Part shown: positions 39,483 to 47,906 of the stretch, piece by piece
Layout of the letters: each line of letters opens with the position of its first letter
How positions within the stretch are numbered: position 1 is the first letter of the stretch
Assembly: GCA_910584145.1 (NCBI GenBank)
Contig: CAJTXX010000005.1
Coordinates: forward strand, 1 to 64,000
Length of the DNA stretch: 64,000 bases
Direction: 5' to 3'
From: an uncultured Eggerthellaceae bacterium
GTDB taxonomy: Bacteria; Actinomycetota; Coriobacteriia; Coriobacteriales; Eggerthellaceae
Notes under the pieces: generated by a model
The model's input: only the letters and a program-made list of their open reading frames with translations
Told to the model about the DNA's origin: nothing
Database searches by the model: none
Position numbers and translations under genes: made by a program

Positions 39483-40115
39483 AAAGACCAAACACTGCTT
39501 CCTAACGACGCAGACCCCGCAGAGAACGACCCGACCACGCTGACCGACCCCACGCCTCCCGCTGGTGGTGGCGAAGGTGGCGACGGCGGAGAGGCTGGCG
39601 GTCAGGCAGACCCGCAGAACGAGAAGAAGTATTCCGATGCGGAGCTGGATGACCTCATTGCCAAGAAGCTCGCGTCGAAGAAAGCGGCATGGGAAAAGGA
39701 GTTCCGCGCCAAGCTCGAAAAGGAGCAGAACGAAGGAATCACCGAGGCTGAGAAGCTGAAGAACATGACCGAGCTTCAGCGTGCGCAGTACGAGGCAAAG
39801 AAGGTGCAGCGTGAGAAAGAGGAGCTGCAAGAGCGCATCGACTTCGCAGAACAGATGTCGATTGCTCGCAGCGAACTCTCTGGGGCTGGCATCACGTTCA
39901 GCGACGAGCTTCTGAGCATGTTCGTCAGTTCAGATGCCGATATGACGATGGGCGCAATCGACAAGCTCAAAGAGCTGTGGCCTAAAGAGCTTGATGCGGC
40001 GGTGAAGAACGCATTGAAGCGTACTCCTCCCACAGCCGAGGGCGACCCCACGCAGCCGTCTTTCGGCACGTCCTACGCAGAGCAATACAACCAGAAAATG
40101 AATGGAGGCAAGTAA
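39477..40115 (+). CDS. Scaffolding protein (DUF4355-like)
   Basis: A 212-residue, highly charged protein. A disordered Pro/Gly/Asp N-terminus precedes a long coiled coil (KKYSDAELDDLIAKKLASKK... EKLKNMTELQRAQYEAKK) and a short C-terminal region. This is the normal build of phage capsid scaffolds, placed directly before the decoration and capsid genes. The start at 39477 is chosen for AAAGGAC upstream; an in-frame ATG lies 18 bases before. Confidence 0.8.
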   Translation: MPKDQTLLPNDADPAENDPTTLTDPTPPAGGGEGGDGGEAGGQADPQNEKKYSDAELDDLIAKKLASKKAAWEKEFRAKLEKEQNEGITEAEKLKNMTELQRAQYEAKKVQREKEELQERIDFAEQMSIARSELSGAGITFSDELLSMFVSSDADMTMGAIDKLKELWPKELDAAVKNALKRTPPTAEGDPTQPSFGTSYAEQYNQKMNGGK

Positions 40116-40438
40116 TGGCTTACAACAAGGTCACGACCTACGGCGATTCCGAGAACATCGTCGAATCCGAGAAGGGTCTTATCACCAAGACACGTCAGGC
40201 GAATGCTTCGATGGCGACTGCCGACGGCGACCGTAAGGTCATCAAGGCTGGAACGCTTTACACCAATCCCGACGATGCAACTGACATCGGCATCTTCTTC
40301 GAGGACACCGATATGACCGATTACGCTTCCAAGCCCGTGTCGGTCGTTGTTGCTGGTCGCATCAAGAAGGACAAGGTTGCGGCTGCTGTCACCGCTAAGG
40401 CGGATGACTTCAAGACGCAGGGTCTTTATCTCGTGTAG
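40115..40438 (+). CDS. Capsid decoration / head stabilisation protein
   Basis: A 107-residue protein with GGAGGCAAGTA before its ATG. The sequence (VTTYGDSENIVESEKGLITK, IKAGTLYTNPDDATDIGIFF) and position between scaffold and major capsid genes match small head-decoration proteins of Gram-positive siphoviruses, which bind the expanded capsid surface. Moderate confidence since such proteins are short and variable. Confidence 0.65.
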   Translation: MAYNKVTTYGDSENIVESEKGLITKTRQANASMATADGDRKVIKAGTLYTNPDDATDIGIFFEDTDMTDYASKPVSVVVAGRIKKDKVAAAVTAKADDFKTQGLYLV

Positions 40439-40459
40439 AAACCAAAGGAGGAACGAATT

Positions 40460-41539
40460 ATGCCTACACCGATTTCCGAACTCGTCACCGAGAAGGAGCT
40501 GCTTGACTTCTCTCAGCATTTCTCGGTGGTACGTCCTACCGTCGGCTCCCGACTTTTTCCTGACCAGAAAACGCAGTACATCGAGCAGGAGTTCTACCGC
40601 ATGACGGAGAACGGCAACCTCCCGATGGCTGCTATGGTTCACGCGCTCGATACCGAGGCTCACATTGCAAGCCGCATCCCGATGGAGCGCATTGATGTCG
40701 AGGAGCTTCTTATCAAGGAGAAGACTAACCTCACCGAGCGTCTGCGCCGTCTCACCCGTGGCATGAACATGTCGGCAGACCAGATGCGCAGCTACATCTT
40801 CGACGACGTTGCTCGCATGGCTGAAACCGTCGTGACCCGCGCGGAAAAGGCGAAGATGGATGCCGTTGCGCTCGGCAAGTTCACCATTTACGAGAACGGG
40901 CTGCACTTCGACATCGACTACGGCATCCCTGCCGAGAACTTCGTTACTTCCGACTGGAGCGAGATTGACGCTGACATTCTGGGCGACATCCGCAAGTGGC
41001 GACTGCTTGCCGTTGCGAACGGCGTGACCCCGAACGTTGCGATTACCACCGAGGGCGTTGTCACCTACATGATGAACAACACCGCGATTCAGAAAGCCAT
41101 CTTCGGCGTTTCTGGCACGGGCATCCTCCCGACGATGGAACAGCTCAACGTTCTCATGCGCAGTCAGTTCGGCTTCTCCATCGAGACCAACGAGGCTCGC
41201 TACGGCCAGATTGTCACCGAGAAGGGCGAGGCCGTCATCAAGCAGCATCGTTACTTCCCTGAGAACACCTTCGTTCTCGATGCGACCGCTCCTAACGGCT
41301 CGCTCGGCATTGGTCTTTGGGGCGTGACCCCCGAAGAGGATGCCCAGAATGGCAGTTGGGATTCCCTGCGTCAGCAGCAGTTCGTCACGGTCGCCCAGTG
41401 GAGCGAGAAAGACCCTGTGGCGACGTGGACTAAGGCTTCTGGCCTGTTCGTGCCTGTCATGCCGAACCCCTACGGTCACATCATCGCAAGCGTCGGTGCT
41501 TCTGCCGATGCTGCGAGCGACGACGGCGCGGAGGGCTAA
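40460..41539 (+). CDS. Major capsid protein (gpE-like, HK97 fold)
   Basis: A 359-residue protein. Typical elements are the N-terminal segment FSVVRPTVGSRLFPDQKTQY, the E-loop/P-domain region EAHIASRIPMERIDVEELLI, and helix LRRLTRGMNMSADQMRSYIF. The A-domain shows ADILGDIRKWRLLAVANGVT and a conserved end FVPVMPNPYGHIIASV. It matches the lambda gpE-type capsid family that adopts the HK97 fold and builds the icosahedral shell. No separate protease is needed in this family, consistent with the neighbours. Confidence 0.9.
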   Translation: MPTPISELVTEKELLDFSQHFSVVRPTVGSRLFPDQKTQYIEQEFYRMTENGNLPMAAMVHALDTEAHIASRIPMERIDVEELLIKEKTNLTERLRRLTRGMNMSADQMRSYIFDDVARMAETVVTRAEKAKMDAVALGKFTIYENGLHFDIDYGIPAENFVTSDWSEIDADILGDIRKWRLLAVANGVTPNVAITTEGVVTYMMNNTAIQKAIFGVSGTGILPTMEQLNVLMRSQFGFSIETNEARYGQIVTEKGEAVIKQHRYFPENTFVLDATAPNGSLGIGLWGVTPEEDAQNGSWDSLRQQQFVTVAQWSEKDPVATWTKASGLFVPVMPNPYGHIIASVGASADAASDDGAEG

Positions 41540-41540
41540 G

Positions 41541-41888
41541 ATGGCGGAGAGCAATGACCTTGTGAGCCGCGTCAAAGTGCGCTTCCTCGACGGTGAGGAA
41601 GTTCCCAGCGACGAGGTAATCAACGAAATGCTCTCCACTATCAAAGACCGCATCACCATTCGCATGGAAACCACGAAGGAGTTGCCTGAAACGGTCAACT
41701 CCATCGTGGTCGATGCGGCTGTAAAGGCTTTGAGGCTGCGCGGCTACGAAGGTAGCTTGTCAGAATCGGCATCAGAGGGCGGTTCTGTATCCAACTCGTT
41801 CATCGACAACATCTTGGAAGCCTACGAGGAAGATTTGAAGGCTCTCAAACGGACGATGAACAAAAGCGGCATCAAGTTCTTTAGGTAG
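41541..41888 (+). CDS. Head-tail connector (adaptor, gp6-like)
   Basis: A 115-residue helical protein (VKVRFLDGEEVPSDEVINEM, NSIVVDAAVKALRLRGYEGS), placed right after the capsid gene where siphoviruses encode the first connector ring under the portal. Size and helix pattern match the phage gp6/gp15-like DNA packaging proteins. Confidence 0.75.
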   Translation: MAESNDLVSRVKVRFLDGEEVPSDEVINEMLSTIKDRITIRMETTKELPETVNSIVVDAAVKALRLRGYEGSLSESASEGGSVSNSFIDNILEAYEEDLKALKRTMNKSGIKFFR

Positions 41889-41896
41889 GCGGTCTT

Positions 41897-42214
41897 ATGA
41901 AGTGGTTCAGAGCAAAAATCTACGAGCGTGTAGAAACTGGCAGGGATGCGACAAACAATCCCGTCTTTGAGTTGCAAGCCACAGACAAGACGATACTCGT
42001 CCGAACCGCGCCGCAAGCTCCCAGCAGGGACAACACCGAGGGAAACCGTTTCGACACGGTGAATCGGACGTTTCTCACCAAGGCGCAGATGTCGCTACTT
42101 CAAGATGCGGCTGCTGTCGAGGTTGATGGCATCCTCTACTCACTGGAGAGCGTTTCCGCGTGGGATGCTCCCATAGCGTTGAAGGTGAAGCGCACCCTGA
42201 AACAGGGTGAGTGA
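41897..42214 (+). CDS. Head closure protein
   Basis: A 105-residue beta-rich protein (WFRAKIYERVETGRDATNNP, DGILYSLESVSAWDAPIALK). It is placed second in the connector series. The position and beta-barrel-like pattern fit SPP1 gp16-type head closure proteins. Confidence 0.65.
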   Translation: MKWFRAKIYERVETGRDATNNPVFELQATDKTILVRTAPQAPSRDNTEGNRFDTVNRTFLTKAQMSLLQDAAAVEVDGILYSLESVSAWDAPIALKVKRTLKQGE

Positions 42215-42215
42215 C

Positions 42216-42554
42216 ATGGGCTTCATCATCACGGACGTAAACGACCTCGCTGGCGAACTGCAAAGGCTATCGCAACTGCGCTTTGATGCCGTGATTCTGA
42301 AAAACATGACGCAAATCTATAACCGAGGCAAGGCCGACGGCGGAACGCCCGTCGATACTGGTCAGCTTCGATTGTCGCTCACGCAGAGCCAAGACGTTGT
42401 TGGCTACACCAAGGACTATGCACCCCACGTAGAGTACGGACACCGCACGGTGAACGGAGGCTACGTTCAGGGGCAGCTATTCCTAAAGCACAACGTTGAT
42501 GCTCAGAAGCCGATTTTCGAGGAGGATTTGCGCAAAGAGCTACGGAGGTTCTAA
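42216..42554 (+). CDS. Tail completion protein (HK97 gp10-like)
   Basis: A 112-residue protein with the classical features RGKADGGTPVDTGQLRLSLT and APHVEYGHRTVNGGYVQGQL (usual pattern: TPVDTG-LR, then YA-YVEYG). It bridges head and tail. Strong family match. Confidence 0.85.
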   Translation: MGFIITDVNDLAGELQRLSQLRFDAVILKNMTQIYNRGKADGGTPVDTGQLRLSLTQSQDVVGYTKDYAPHVEYGHRTVNGGYVQGQLFLKHNVDAQKPIFEEDLRKELRRF

Positions 42555-42965
42555 ATGCTTAAACGTTTGAGCATTGCGGAGTTCCTAGGCTGTCTTATCA
42601 GGCATATCGAGGAAAAGACGGGGCTACCGTGTTACGACAGTCCTCTCAACAAGCCCTCGCCTCTCTACAGCGTGCAAATCACGAAAACGGAGCCGCAGGA
42701 CACCAAAACGATGTACGTCGATAGGTACGACGTTTGGATTCACTGCATAAGCGAGCCTACGGAAACGCAATCGACCGCACCCGTGCTGGAGCTTGTACAG
42801 AAGCTCGAAGAAGCGATGACGGACGATGTTGCTATTCCGCAGCAATTCCAACTGCTACGGCAGGTCTATGGCGGGTTGCAGACGGTGAAGGTGGACGAAT
42901 CCAACGAGGGTCATGCAGTCCTCTCGTTCTCTTTCAGCATCTGCTACGGATTCCGCTGCAAATAA
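42555..42965 (+). CDS. Tail terminator protein
   Basis: A 136-residue protein at the fourth connector position. The pattern (LIRHIEEKTGLPCYDSPLNK, YVDRYDVWIHCISEPTETQS, FSFSICYGFRC at the end) resembles minor tail/terminator proteins that cap the tail tube. It starts one base after the gene before. Confidence 0.7.
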   Translation: MLKRLSIAEFLGCLIRHIEEKTGLPCYDSPLNKPSPLYSVQITKTEPQDTKTMYVDRYDVWIHCISEPTETQSTAPVLELVQKLEEAMTDDVAIPQQFQLLRQVYGGLQTVKVDESNEGHAVLSFSFSICYGFRCK

Positions 42966-42991
42966 CGAACAACTAAAGAAGGAGGCCAAGA

Positions 42992-43585
42992 ATGGCTAAC
43001 GCTAACGATGACGTTACCACGTCTGAAACACCTACGCCTACCACTGGCACCAATCATGTCCTTGTTGGTTGCGACTTTGATGCTGCAACCGCAAAGGCTC
43101 TCAACGGCAAGTCCATCATTGCGATGGTCACGAACAAGCTGGGAAATAAGCTGCTCGCCGTTGCTGGTCAGCAGGGGCTTTCCTACAACATGAGCGCAGA
43201 GACGACTGAGGCAGCGGCCACCAAGGACGAGGAGGGCGGCGGATGGACGATGGCTTTCCACGGCGGCAAATCTTGGGATGCTTCTATCGACGGTCTCTAC
43301 AGCCCTGACGACGAGGCAATCAAGCTCGTAGCTAAGGCACTGATGAACGACGAGTACCTGTGCTTGAAGATTTGCGAGCGCATCAAGAACGCCGACAACT
43401 CCATCACTTACAAGCCGCTGCGCATGGGTCTTGCAATCGTCACCTCTGACAACTTCGAGGCTCCCAGCGACGACAACACCACCTATTCGATGGAGTTCAA
43501 GGGCAGCGGCAAGCCTTGGCTTCGCGAGACGGCTACTGACGAGGAAATCGAGGCCGCAACTTGGACTGTTGCGGCTACTGCTTAA
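42992..43585 (+). CDS. Major tail tube protein (TP901-1 type)
   Basis: A 197-residue protein. The start ANANDDVTTSETPTPTTGTN is flexible. The core (LLAVAGQQGLSYNMSAETTE, WTMAFHGGKSWDASIDGLYS, YSMEFKGSGKPWL) matches TP901-1-like major tail proteins, which stack as hexamers around the tape measure. GGAGG precedes the ATG. Confidence 0.88.
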   Translation: MANANDDVTTSETPTPTTGTNHVLVGCDFDAATAKALNGKSIIAMVTNKLGNKLLAVAGQQGLSYNMSAETTEAAATKDEEGGGWTMAFHGGKSWDASIDGLYSPDDEAIKLVAKALMNDEYLCLKICERIKNADNSITYKPLRMGLAIVTSDNFEAPSDDNTTYSMEFKGSGKPWLRETATDEEIEAATWTVAATA

Positions 43586-43597
43586 TAGGAGGAAAAC

Positions 43598-44029
43598 ATG
43601 GGTCTGTTCAAGAACGACGAAGATGCCGAAATGTTCGAGGAGGACATTGAGGTTATCGAGGACGCTGAAAACGCTGCTATCGAGGTCGAGGAGTTCGAGG
43701 AATCCGACTTCGAGGAGGAGGACAAGCCGCGCACCTTCGAGGTGAACGGGCGCAGCTTCGAGGTCGTGCTGACCAAGGCACGTCTCAACCTCTACGAGCA
43801 GCGTCATACGCCAATCATGGCATCCTTCATCCGCAACGACGGCGCACTTTCCAACGCGGAGCTTACCGCTCTGCTCGCCTACGGTTTGAAGCTGGAGGGA
43901 GGTGCCTACGTCAATCCCCGCAAGGGTACGGAAATGGCAGAGAAGCTGATTGAGGCCAATGGCTACGGCGCGGTGTTCGAGTGCGTATTCGAGGCACTGC
44001 AACGCGACTGCGGTTTTTTATTCCAGTAG
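43598..44029 (+). CDS. Tail assembly chaperone, zero-frame product
   Basis: A 143-residue protein with a very acidic N-terminus (DAEMFEEDIEVIEDAENA) and a globular part (RTFEVNGRSFEVVLTKARLN... LSNAELTALLAYGLKLEGG). It is located between tube and tape-measure genes, as lambda gpG. It ends three codons after a slippery heptamer that allows a longer gpGT-like fusion with the next frame. The two forms chaperone the tape measure during tail assembly and are not in the virion. Confidence 0.88.
   Translation: MGLFKNDEDAEMFEEDIEVIEDAENAAIEVEEFEESDFEEEDKPRTFEVNGRSFEVVLTKARLNLYEQRHTPIMASFIRNDGALSNAELTALLAYGLKLEGGAYVNPRKGTEMAEKLIEANGYGAVFECVFEALQRDCGFLFQ
44014..44020 (+). promoter_or_regulatory. Programmed -1 frameshift site (TTTTTTA)
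   Basis: The heptamer is phased T-TTT-TTA in the chaperone frame, the ideal X-XXY-YYZ arrangement. A -1 slip moves translation into the 44020-44445 frame nine bases before the zero-frame stop at 44027. Confidence 0.88.
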
Positions 44030-44445
44030 GGCAGAAGGGCAAAGCCCTAAAACACCTCACGGAGTACGAGTATTTCAAGACCGTACCTAGAACTGGCGAG
44101 GAGCGCATCTTCGCTGATATGTACGGCACGGAACTCGACTACGCCTACTTCGCCGCCAACCTTGGATGGACACCAGAGCAATACGGGAGCTGCACACCTG
44201 TGCAGCTCCTTTTCATTCGCAAGGAAATCGAGAAGAAAACCGTGCGCGATTCCGACCTCTTCAAGAGCGCGGTGCAGGTGGCGGTCAACAACTGCCTCAA
44301 CAAGCGCAAGGCGAAGCTCTGGGAGAAGAAGCAGGGCGAATACGACGAGAGCAAAGCAATCCCGTATTCGGAGATAGCGGCAATCAAGAAGCAAATGGCT
44401 ACCAACGCCCCGTGGACACCTTGGCAGAAGAAGGGAGGTGGATAG
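44020..44445 (+). CDS. Tail assembly chaperone, frameshift extension (gpT-like)
   Basis: This frame has no convincing start or ribosome site of its own but continues the chaperone in the -1 frame as IPVGQKGKALKHLTEYEYFK for about 140 residues. It has two helical segments (CTPVQLLFIRKEIEKKTVRD, VNNCLNKRKAKLWEKKQ) and a basic C-terminus. It would be made only as a fusion with the upstream gene. The stop at 44443-44445 lies just before the tape-measure start. Confidence 0.85.
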   Translation: MPVGQKGKALKHLTEYEYFKTVPRTGEERIFADMYGTELDYAYFAANLGWTPEQYGSCTPVQLLFIRKEIEKKTVRDSDLFKSAVQVAVNNCLNKRKAKLWEKKQGEYDESKAIPYSEIAAIKKQMATNAPWTPWQKKGGG

Positions 44446-44446
44446 C

Positions 44447-47140
44447 GTGGCTGATTACGTGTTGAGTGCCAAAGGCACGTATGACGGCAGCGAGTTCGAT
44501 TCTGGCGTTGAGAAGTCCAAGTCGAAGCTCTCTGGCTTTATGGAGCAAGCGCAAACGGTAGCTTCGAGGGTCAAGAGCGCGATTGGCAACGGTATAGCTA
44601 AGACGGCTGAAATCGTCACAGGAACTATCGGAACAATCGGCGCAGGAATCGGCACACTAGCCGCCACAGGCGGCATAACACGCGCCCTGAACATGGAGAA
44701 AGCCCAAACCATGTTCAAAGGGCTAAAGCTCGATTGGAACGACTATTACCAGACCATCAACGATGCTGTTGATGGCACGGCGTTCTCTATGGACGCTGCT
44801 GCGCTCGTCGCAGCGAATCTTGCCGCATCTGGCGTGGGTGCTGGACGTGACATGGAAAAGGCTCTCAACGGAGCTACAGGCGTAGCCGCCACATTCGGTG
44901 CAGATTTGGGCGATATTGGCAGCATCTTCCAGAAGGTCGCAGCGCAGGGCAAGCTCACGGGCGAAACCCTAGCCCAGATGTCCGACCGTGGCATCAACGG
45001 CCTTTCTGTTCTGTCTGAATACCTTGGCAAGTCCCAAGCGGATGTCAGGGAAATGGTTACAAACGGGAAAATCGACTTCGAGACGTTCTCTGACGCGATG
45101 TACTCAGCTTTCGGGGATTCCGCTAAGGGAGCCAACGACACGTTCGCTGGTGTTACCGCGAACATCAGGTCTAACGTTGCAAAAATCGGCGAGATATTCG
45201 CAACCCCTGCGCTCAAAGGTCTACAACAGGTCTTTGCTGCGCTTCTGCCGTGCATCAAATCGGTAAGGGTGGCTCTACAGCCTCTTGCTGATACGTTTGC
45301 GGCGTGGGTTGAGGGCGTTGTTCCTAAAGCGGTCGATGTACTCACAAAGCTCAACGACAAAATCAAAGAGCTTGGCGAAGGTGGTCTTGGAAACCTCCCG
45401 AAATGGGCTGCACCCGCAGCAGCAGCGATTGGCATTCTGTCGGTCGGTGCAATGGGCGGGTTGATTTCCCAGATTCCCGTTGTCGGTGGACTGCTTGGCG
45501 GTCTATGCGGTGTTATAGGCAAGCTGAGCAATCCTGTGGCCTTGGTCAGAGGGGCAATGAGCGGCCTTGCTGGAATCTTCGGAGGAATATCTGCTCCAGT
45601 TATAGCCGTGGTCGCTGTAATAACGGCTCTAGTAGCTGCATTTGTTCAGCTCATGGCTACGAATGAGGGCTTCCGCAATTCCATCATGGAAACGGTAGGA
45701 AGCATTGTCAGTTCGCTCCAGCCAGCGTTCAACGCTTTGATGGGGCTTCTCCCCTCGTTCCAGATGTTGTGGTGTGAGATACAGAAGGTCGTGGAGGCTC
45801 TTGCCCCTGCGCTTCTGAACCTCGTCGCTGCGTTTGCCCCCGTGGTATCGACAATCATTTCCTCGGCGGTTCCCGTTATCCAAACCATCATCGGCGTGTT
45901 CATGCAGTTCGTGAACCAGATTACGGGCTTCGTCGTTCCTATAATCGAGCAGCTTACGGCTGTGGTGCAGCAGTACATGCCGCAAATCCAGAGCATCATC
46001 GAAAGCGCAATGCAGATGATTCAGGCGATTATCCTTGCCGTCTGGCCTCATATCCAGAACATCATCAGCGCGGCCATGATGGTCATTCAGGGAATCATGG
46101 AAACTGTCTGGCCGATAATCCAAGCGATTATCGAAACCGTGATGGGTGTCATACAAGGCATTATCGACACGGTGATGGCCGTCATCGAGGGCAACTGGGA
46201 AGGTGTCTGGAACGGCATTCTGAGCATTGTCGAATCGGTGTGGAATGGCATCACGTCCATCATCAGCGCAGTTGTTGGAATCATCGTCGGAATCATAGCG
46301 AGCTTCGTCGAATCAGTAGTCAGCTTCTTCGGCAACCTCTGGTCTAACGTGACCTCGACCGTCAGCAACCTCTGGAGCAGCGTGACTTCTGCGTTCTCCA
46401 GCGGCGTAAGCAGTGCGGTGAACTTCGTGTCGAACCTGCTCAGTAGGGTTGTGGCGTTCTTCGGGAATCTTTGGAGCAACGTGACATCGACCGTGAGCAA
46501 CATGTGGAGCAGCGTGACATCGGCGTTCTCTAGCGGTGTCAATAGCGCAATCAGTTTCGTGTCTCAGTTGCCCGGACGAATCATGGGCATCTTCGCGGAC
46601 GCGGGAAGCTGGCTTATCAACGCTGGCAAGTCGATTATCCAAGGTCTTATCGACGGCATTAGCAGCATGATTCAAGGTGCTGTAGATGCGGTCGGGGGTG
46701 TTCTTGGTGCGATTAGCAACCTGCTCCCGCATTCGCCCGCTAAGGAAGGGCCTTTCTCTGGACGAGGCTGGACGCTTTATTCGGGCAGGTCGATTGTCGA
46801 TGCGCTTGCCACTGGTGCGCAGGAAAAGACAGCCAAAGCGGTAGACGCTTTCAAGAGCGTTGCTAGAAAGCTGCACGATTCCCTAGACATAGGAACCATG
46901 GCTTACGACTACGAGGTGAACATGGCTGCGTTCCTCTCGGATTACCCCGACCTGTCCTATGGAATCGACGTTCGCAACTCCGACGATGGTACGGAAATCG
47001 AGAGCAGCGTCAACGGCCTACGCAATGAGGTTATCGACCTAAAGAAGTCCCTCGGCAGAATCATTGCCGACAACGCTCCTGTGGTCGTTGAGACGGAACG
47101 TCAAGCAGCCAGACGTGTTAGGGGGTACATGAATGCCTAG
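44447..47140 (+). CDS. Tail tape measure protein
   Basis: An 897-residue protein that sets tail length. The N-terminal part has a coiled coil and TP901-type tape-measure domain (DYYQTINDAVDGTAFSMDAA; DRGINGLSVLSEYLGKSQAD). The centre is hydrophobic with several membrane-like helices (APVIAVVAVITALVAAFVQL). From about 585 onward Trp-rich repeats occur, including a 44-residue tandem duplication (two copies of FFGNLWSNVTSTVSN). The GTG at 44447 follows GGGAGG by eight bases and is preferred over the GTG at 44438, which overlaps that site. It overlaps the Dit gene by 8 bases. Confidence 0.92.
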   Translation: MADYVLSAKGTYDGSEFDSGVEKSKSKLSGFMEQAQTVASRVKSAIGNGIAKTAEIVTGTIGTIGAGIGTLAATGGITRALNMEKAQTMFKGLKLDWNDYYQTINDAVDGTAFSMDAAALVAANLAASGVGAGRDMEKALNGATGVAATFGADLGDIGSIFQKVAAQGKLTGETLAQMSDRGINGLSVLSEYLGKSQADVREMVTNGKIDFETFSDAMYSAFGDSAKGANDTFAGVTANIRSNVAKIGEIFATPALKGLQQVFAALLPCIKSVRVALQPLADTFAAWVEGVVPKAVDVLTKLNDKIKELGEGGLGNLPKWAAPAAAAIGILSVGAMGGLISQIPVVGGLLGGLCGVIGKLSNPVALVRGAMSGLAGIFGGISAPVIAVVAVITALVAAFVQLMATNEGFRNSIMETVGSIVSSLQPAFNALMGLLPSFQMLWCEIQKVVEALAPALLNLVAAFAPVVSTIISSAVPVIQTIIGVFMQFVNQITGFVVPIIEQLTAVVQQYMPQIQSIIESAMQMIQAIILAVWPHIQNIISAAMMVIQGIMETVWPIIQAIIETVMGVIQGIIDTVMAVIEGNWEGVWNGILSIVESVWNGITSIISAVVGIIVGIIASFVESVVSFFGNLWSNVTSTVSNLWSSVTSAFSSGVSSAVNFVSNLLSRVVAFFGNLWSNVTSTVSNMWSSVTSAFSSGVNSAISFVSQLPGRIMGIFADAGSWLINAGKSIIQGLIDGISSMIQGAVDAVGGVLGAISNLLPHSPAKEGPFSGRGWTLYSGRSIVDALATGAQEKTAKAVDAFKSVARKLHDSLDIGTMAYDYEVNMAAFLSDYPDLSYGIDVRNSDDGTEIESSVNGLRNEVIDLKKSLGRIIADNAPVVVETERQAARRVRGYMNA

Positions 47141-47906
47141 CATCGGAAGGATTCGCTTTACGAACCATCTTGGCGACAGCATAGAGTTCAGCGACGAAAC
47201 AGGCGTATTGCTTGGGGATTCGGAGCTTTTCAGCTATGAACGCAAGTATTCATCGACTGAAAATGTCTACGAATCCCTCACGGTCGAGCCGCGTTCGATT
47301 CCAGTGAACATCCTCTTTACGGGGGATGTTCCGAACGCGCGAAGCAAGTTCTACGAAGTCGTTGACCTCGACGCTTTGGAAAAGAAACCGGGAACGCTCA
47401 AAATCGGCGACTGCTACATGGAGGGCATCTTCATTGATTCGTCCAACCGCAACTTCGAGGCGAAGGGCGAAATGATACGCGAAATGCAATTCCTGTCGCA
47501 GAAGCCAGTTTGGCGGCGAGACATGGTAAAGCTGTTTGACGTAAGTGAGACAAAGCCAGCAATCATCAACGAGAGCTACAAGTCGGCACCAGCGACAATC
47601 GAGTTGTGGGGTGCTGCCGAGGACGCGACTATCTCAATCGGCGGTTTCACCTATCAGGTCTACCACGAGATACCAGAGGGCGGGAAGCTCGTTATCGACG
47701 GCTTCAAAAAGACGGCTAAGGTAATAGATGCCGATGGCAACGAGACGAACGTTCTTGACGACCGACAGGGCTTGCAGGTGAAAGGCTCTGGCTACTATCT
47801 GTTCGAGGAAGTGCCGAGAGGTCATAACGAGGTAACGTGGAATCCTCATAACAAGCTCCGCATCACTATCCATGAGACACGCATGGAGGTGAAGCTGAAT
47901 GAATGA
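47133..47906 (+). CDS. Distal tail protein (Dit)
   Basis: A 257-residue protein after the tape measure. The N-terminal beta region (IGRIRFTNHLGDSIEFSDET) and PVWRRDMVKLFDV-type central segment are typical of Dit hubs that join the tube to the tip. The C-terminal half has a galectin-like beta pattern (APATIELWGAAEDATISIGG; VPRGHNEVTWNPHNKLRITI). It overlaps the Tal gene by 8 bases. Confidence 0.85.
   Translation: MPSIGRIRFTNHLGDSIEFSDETGVLLGDSELFSYERKYSSTENVYESLTVEPRSIPVNILFTGDVPNARSKFYEVVDLDALEKKPGTLKIGDCYMEGIFIDSSNRNFEAKGEMIREMQFLSQKPVWRRDMVKLFDVSETKPAIINESYKSAPATIELWGAAEDATISIGGFTYQVYHEIPEGGKLVIDGFKKTAKVIDADGNETNVLDDRQGLQVKGSGYYLFEEVPRGHNEVTWNPHNKLRITIHETRMEVKLNE

Noticed and set aside
40073..41704. 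543-codon frame on the minus strand across the capsid gene
   Set aside because: It is antisense to the scaffold end, decoration, capsid and connector genes, whose family matches are clear; the minus frame has no recognisable domain or ribosome site.
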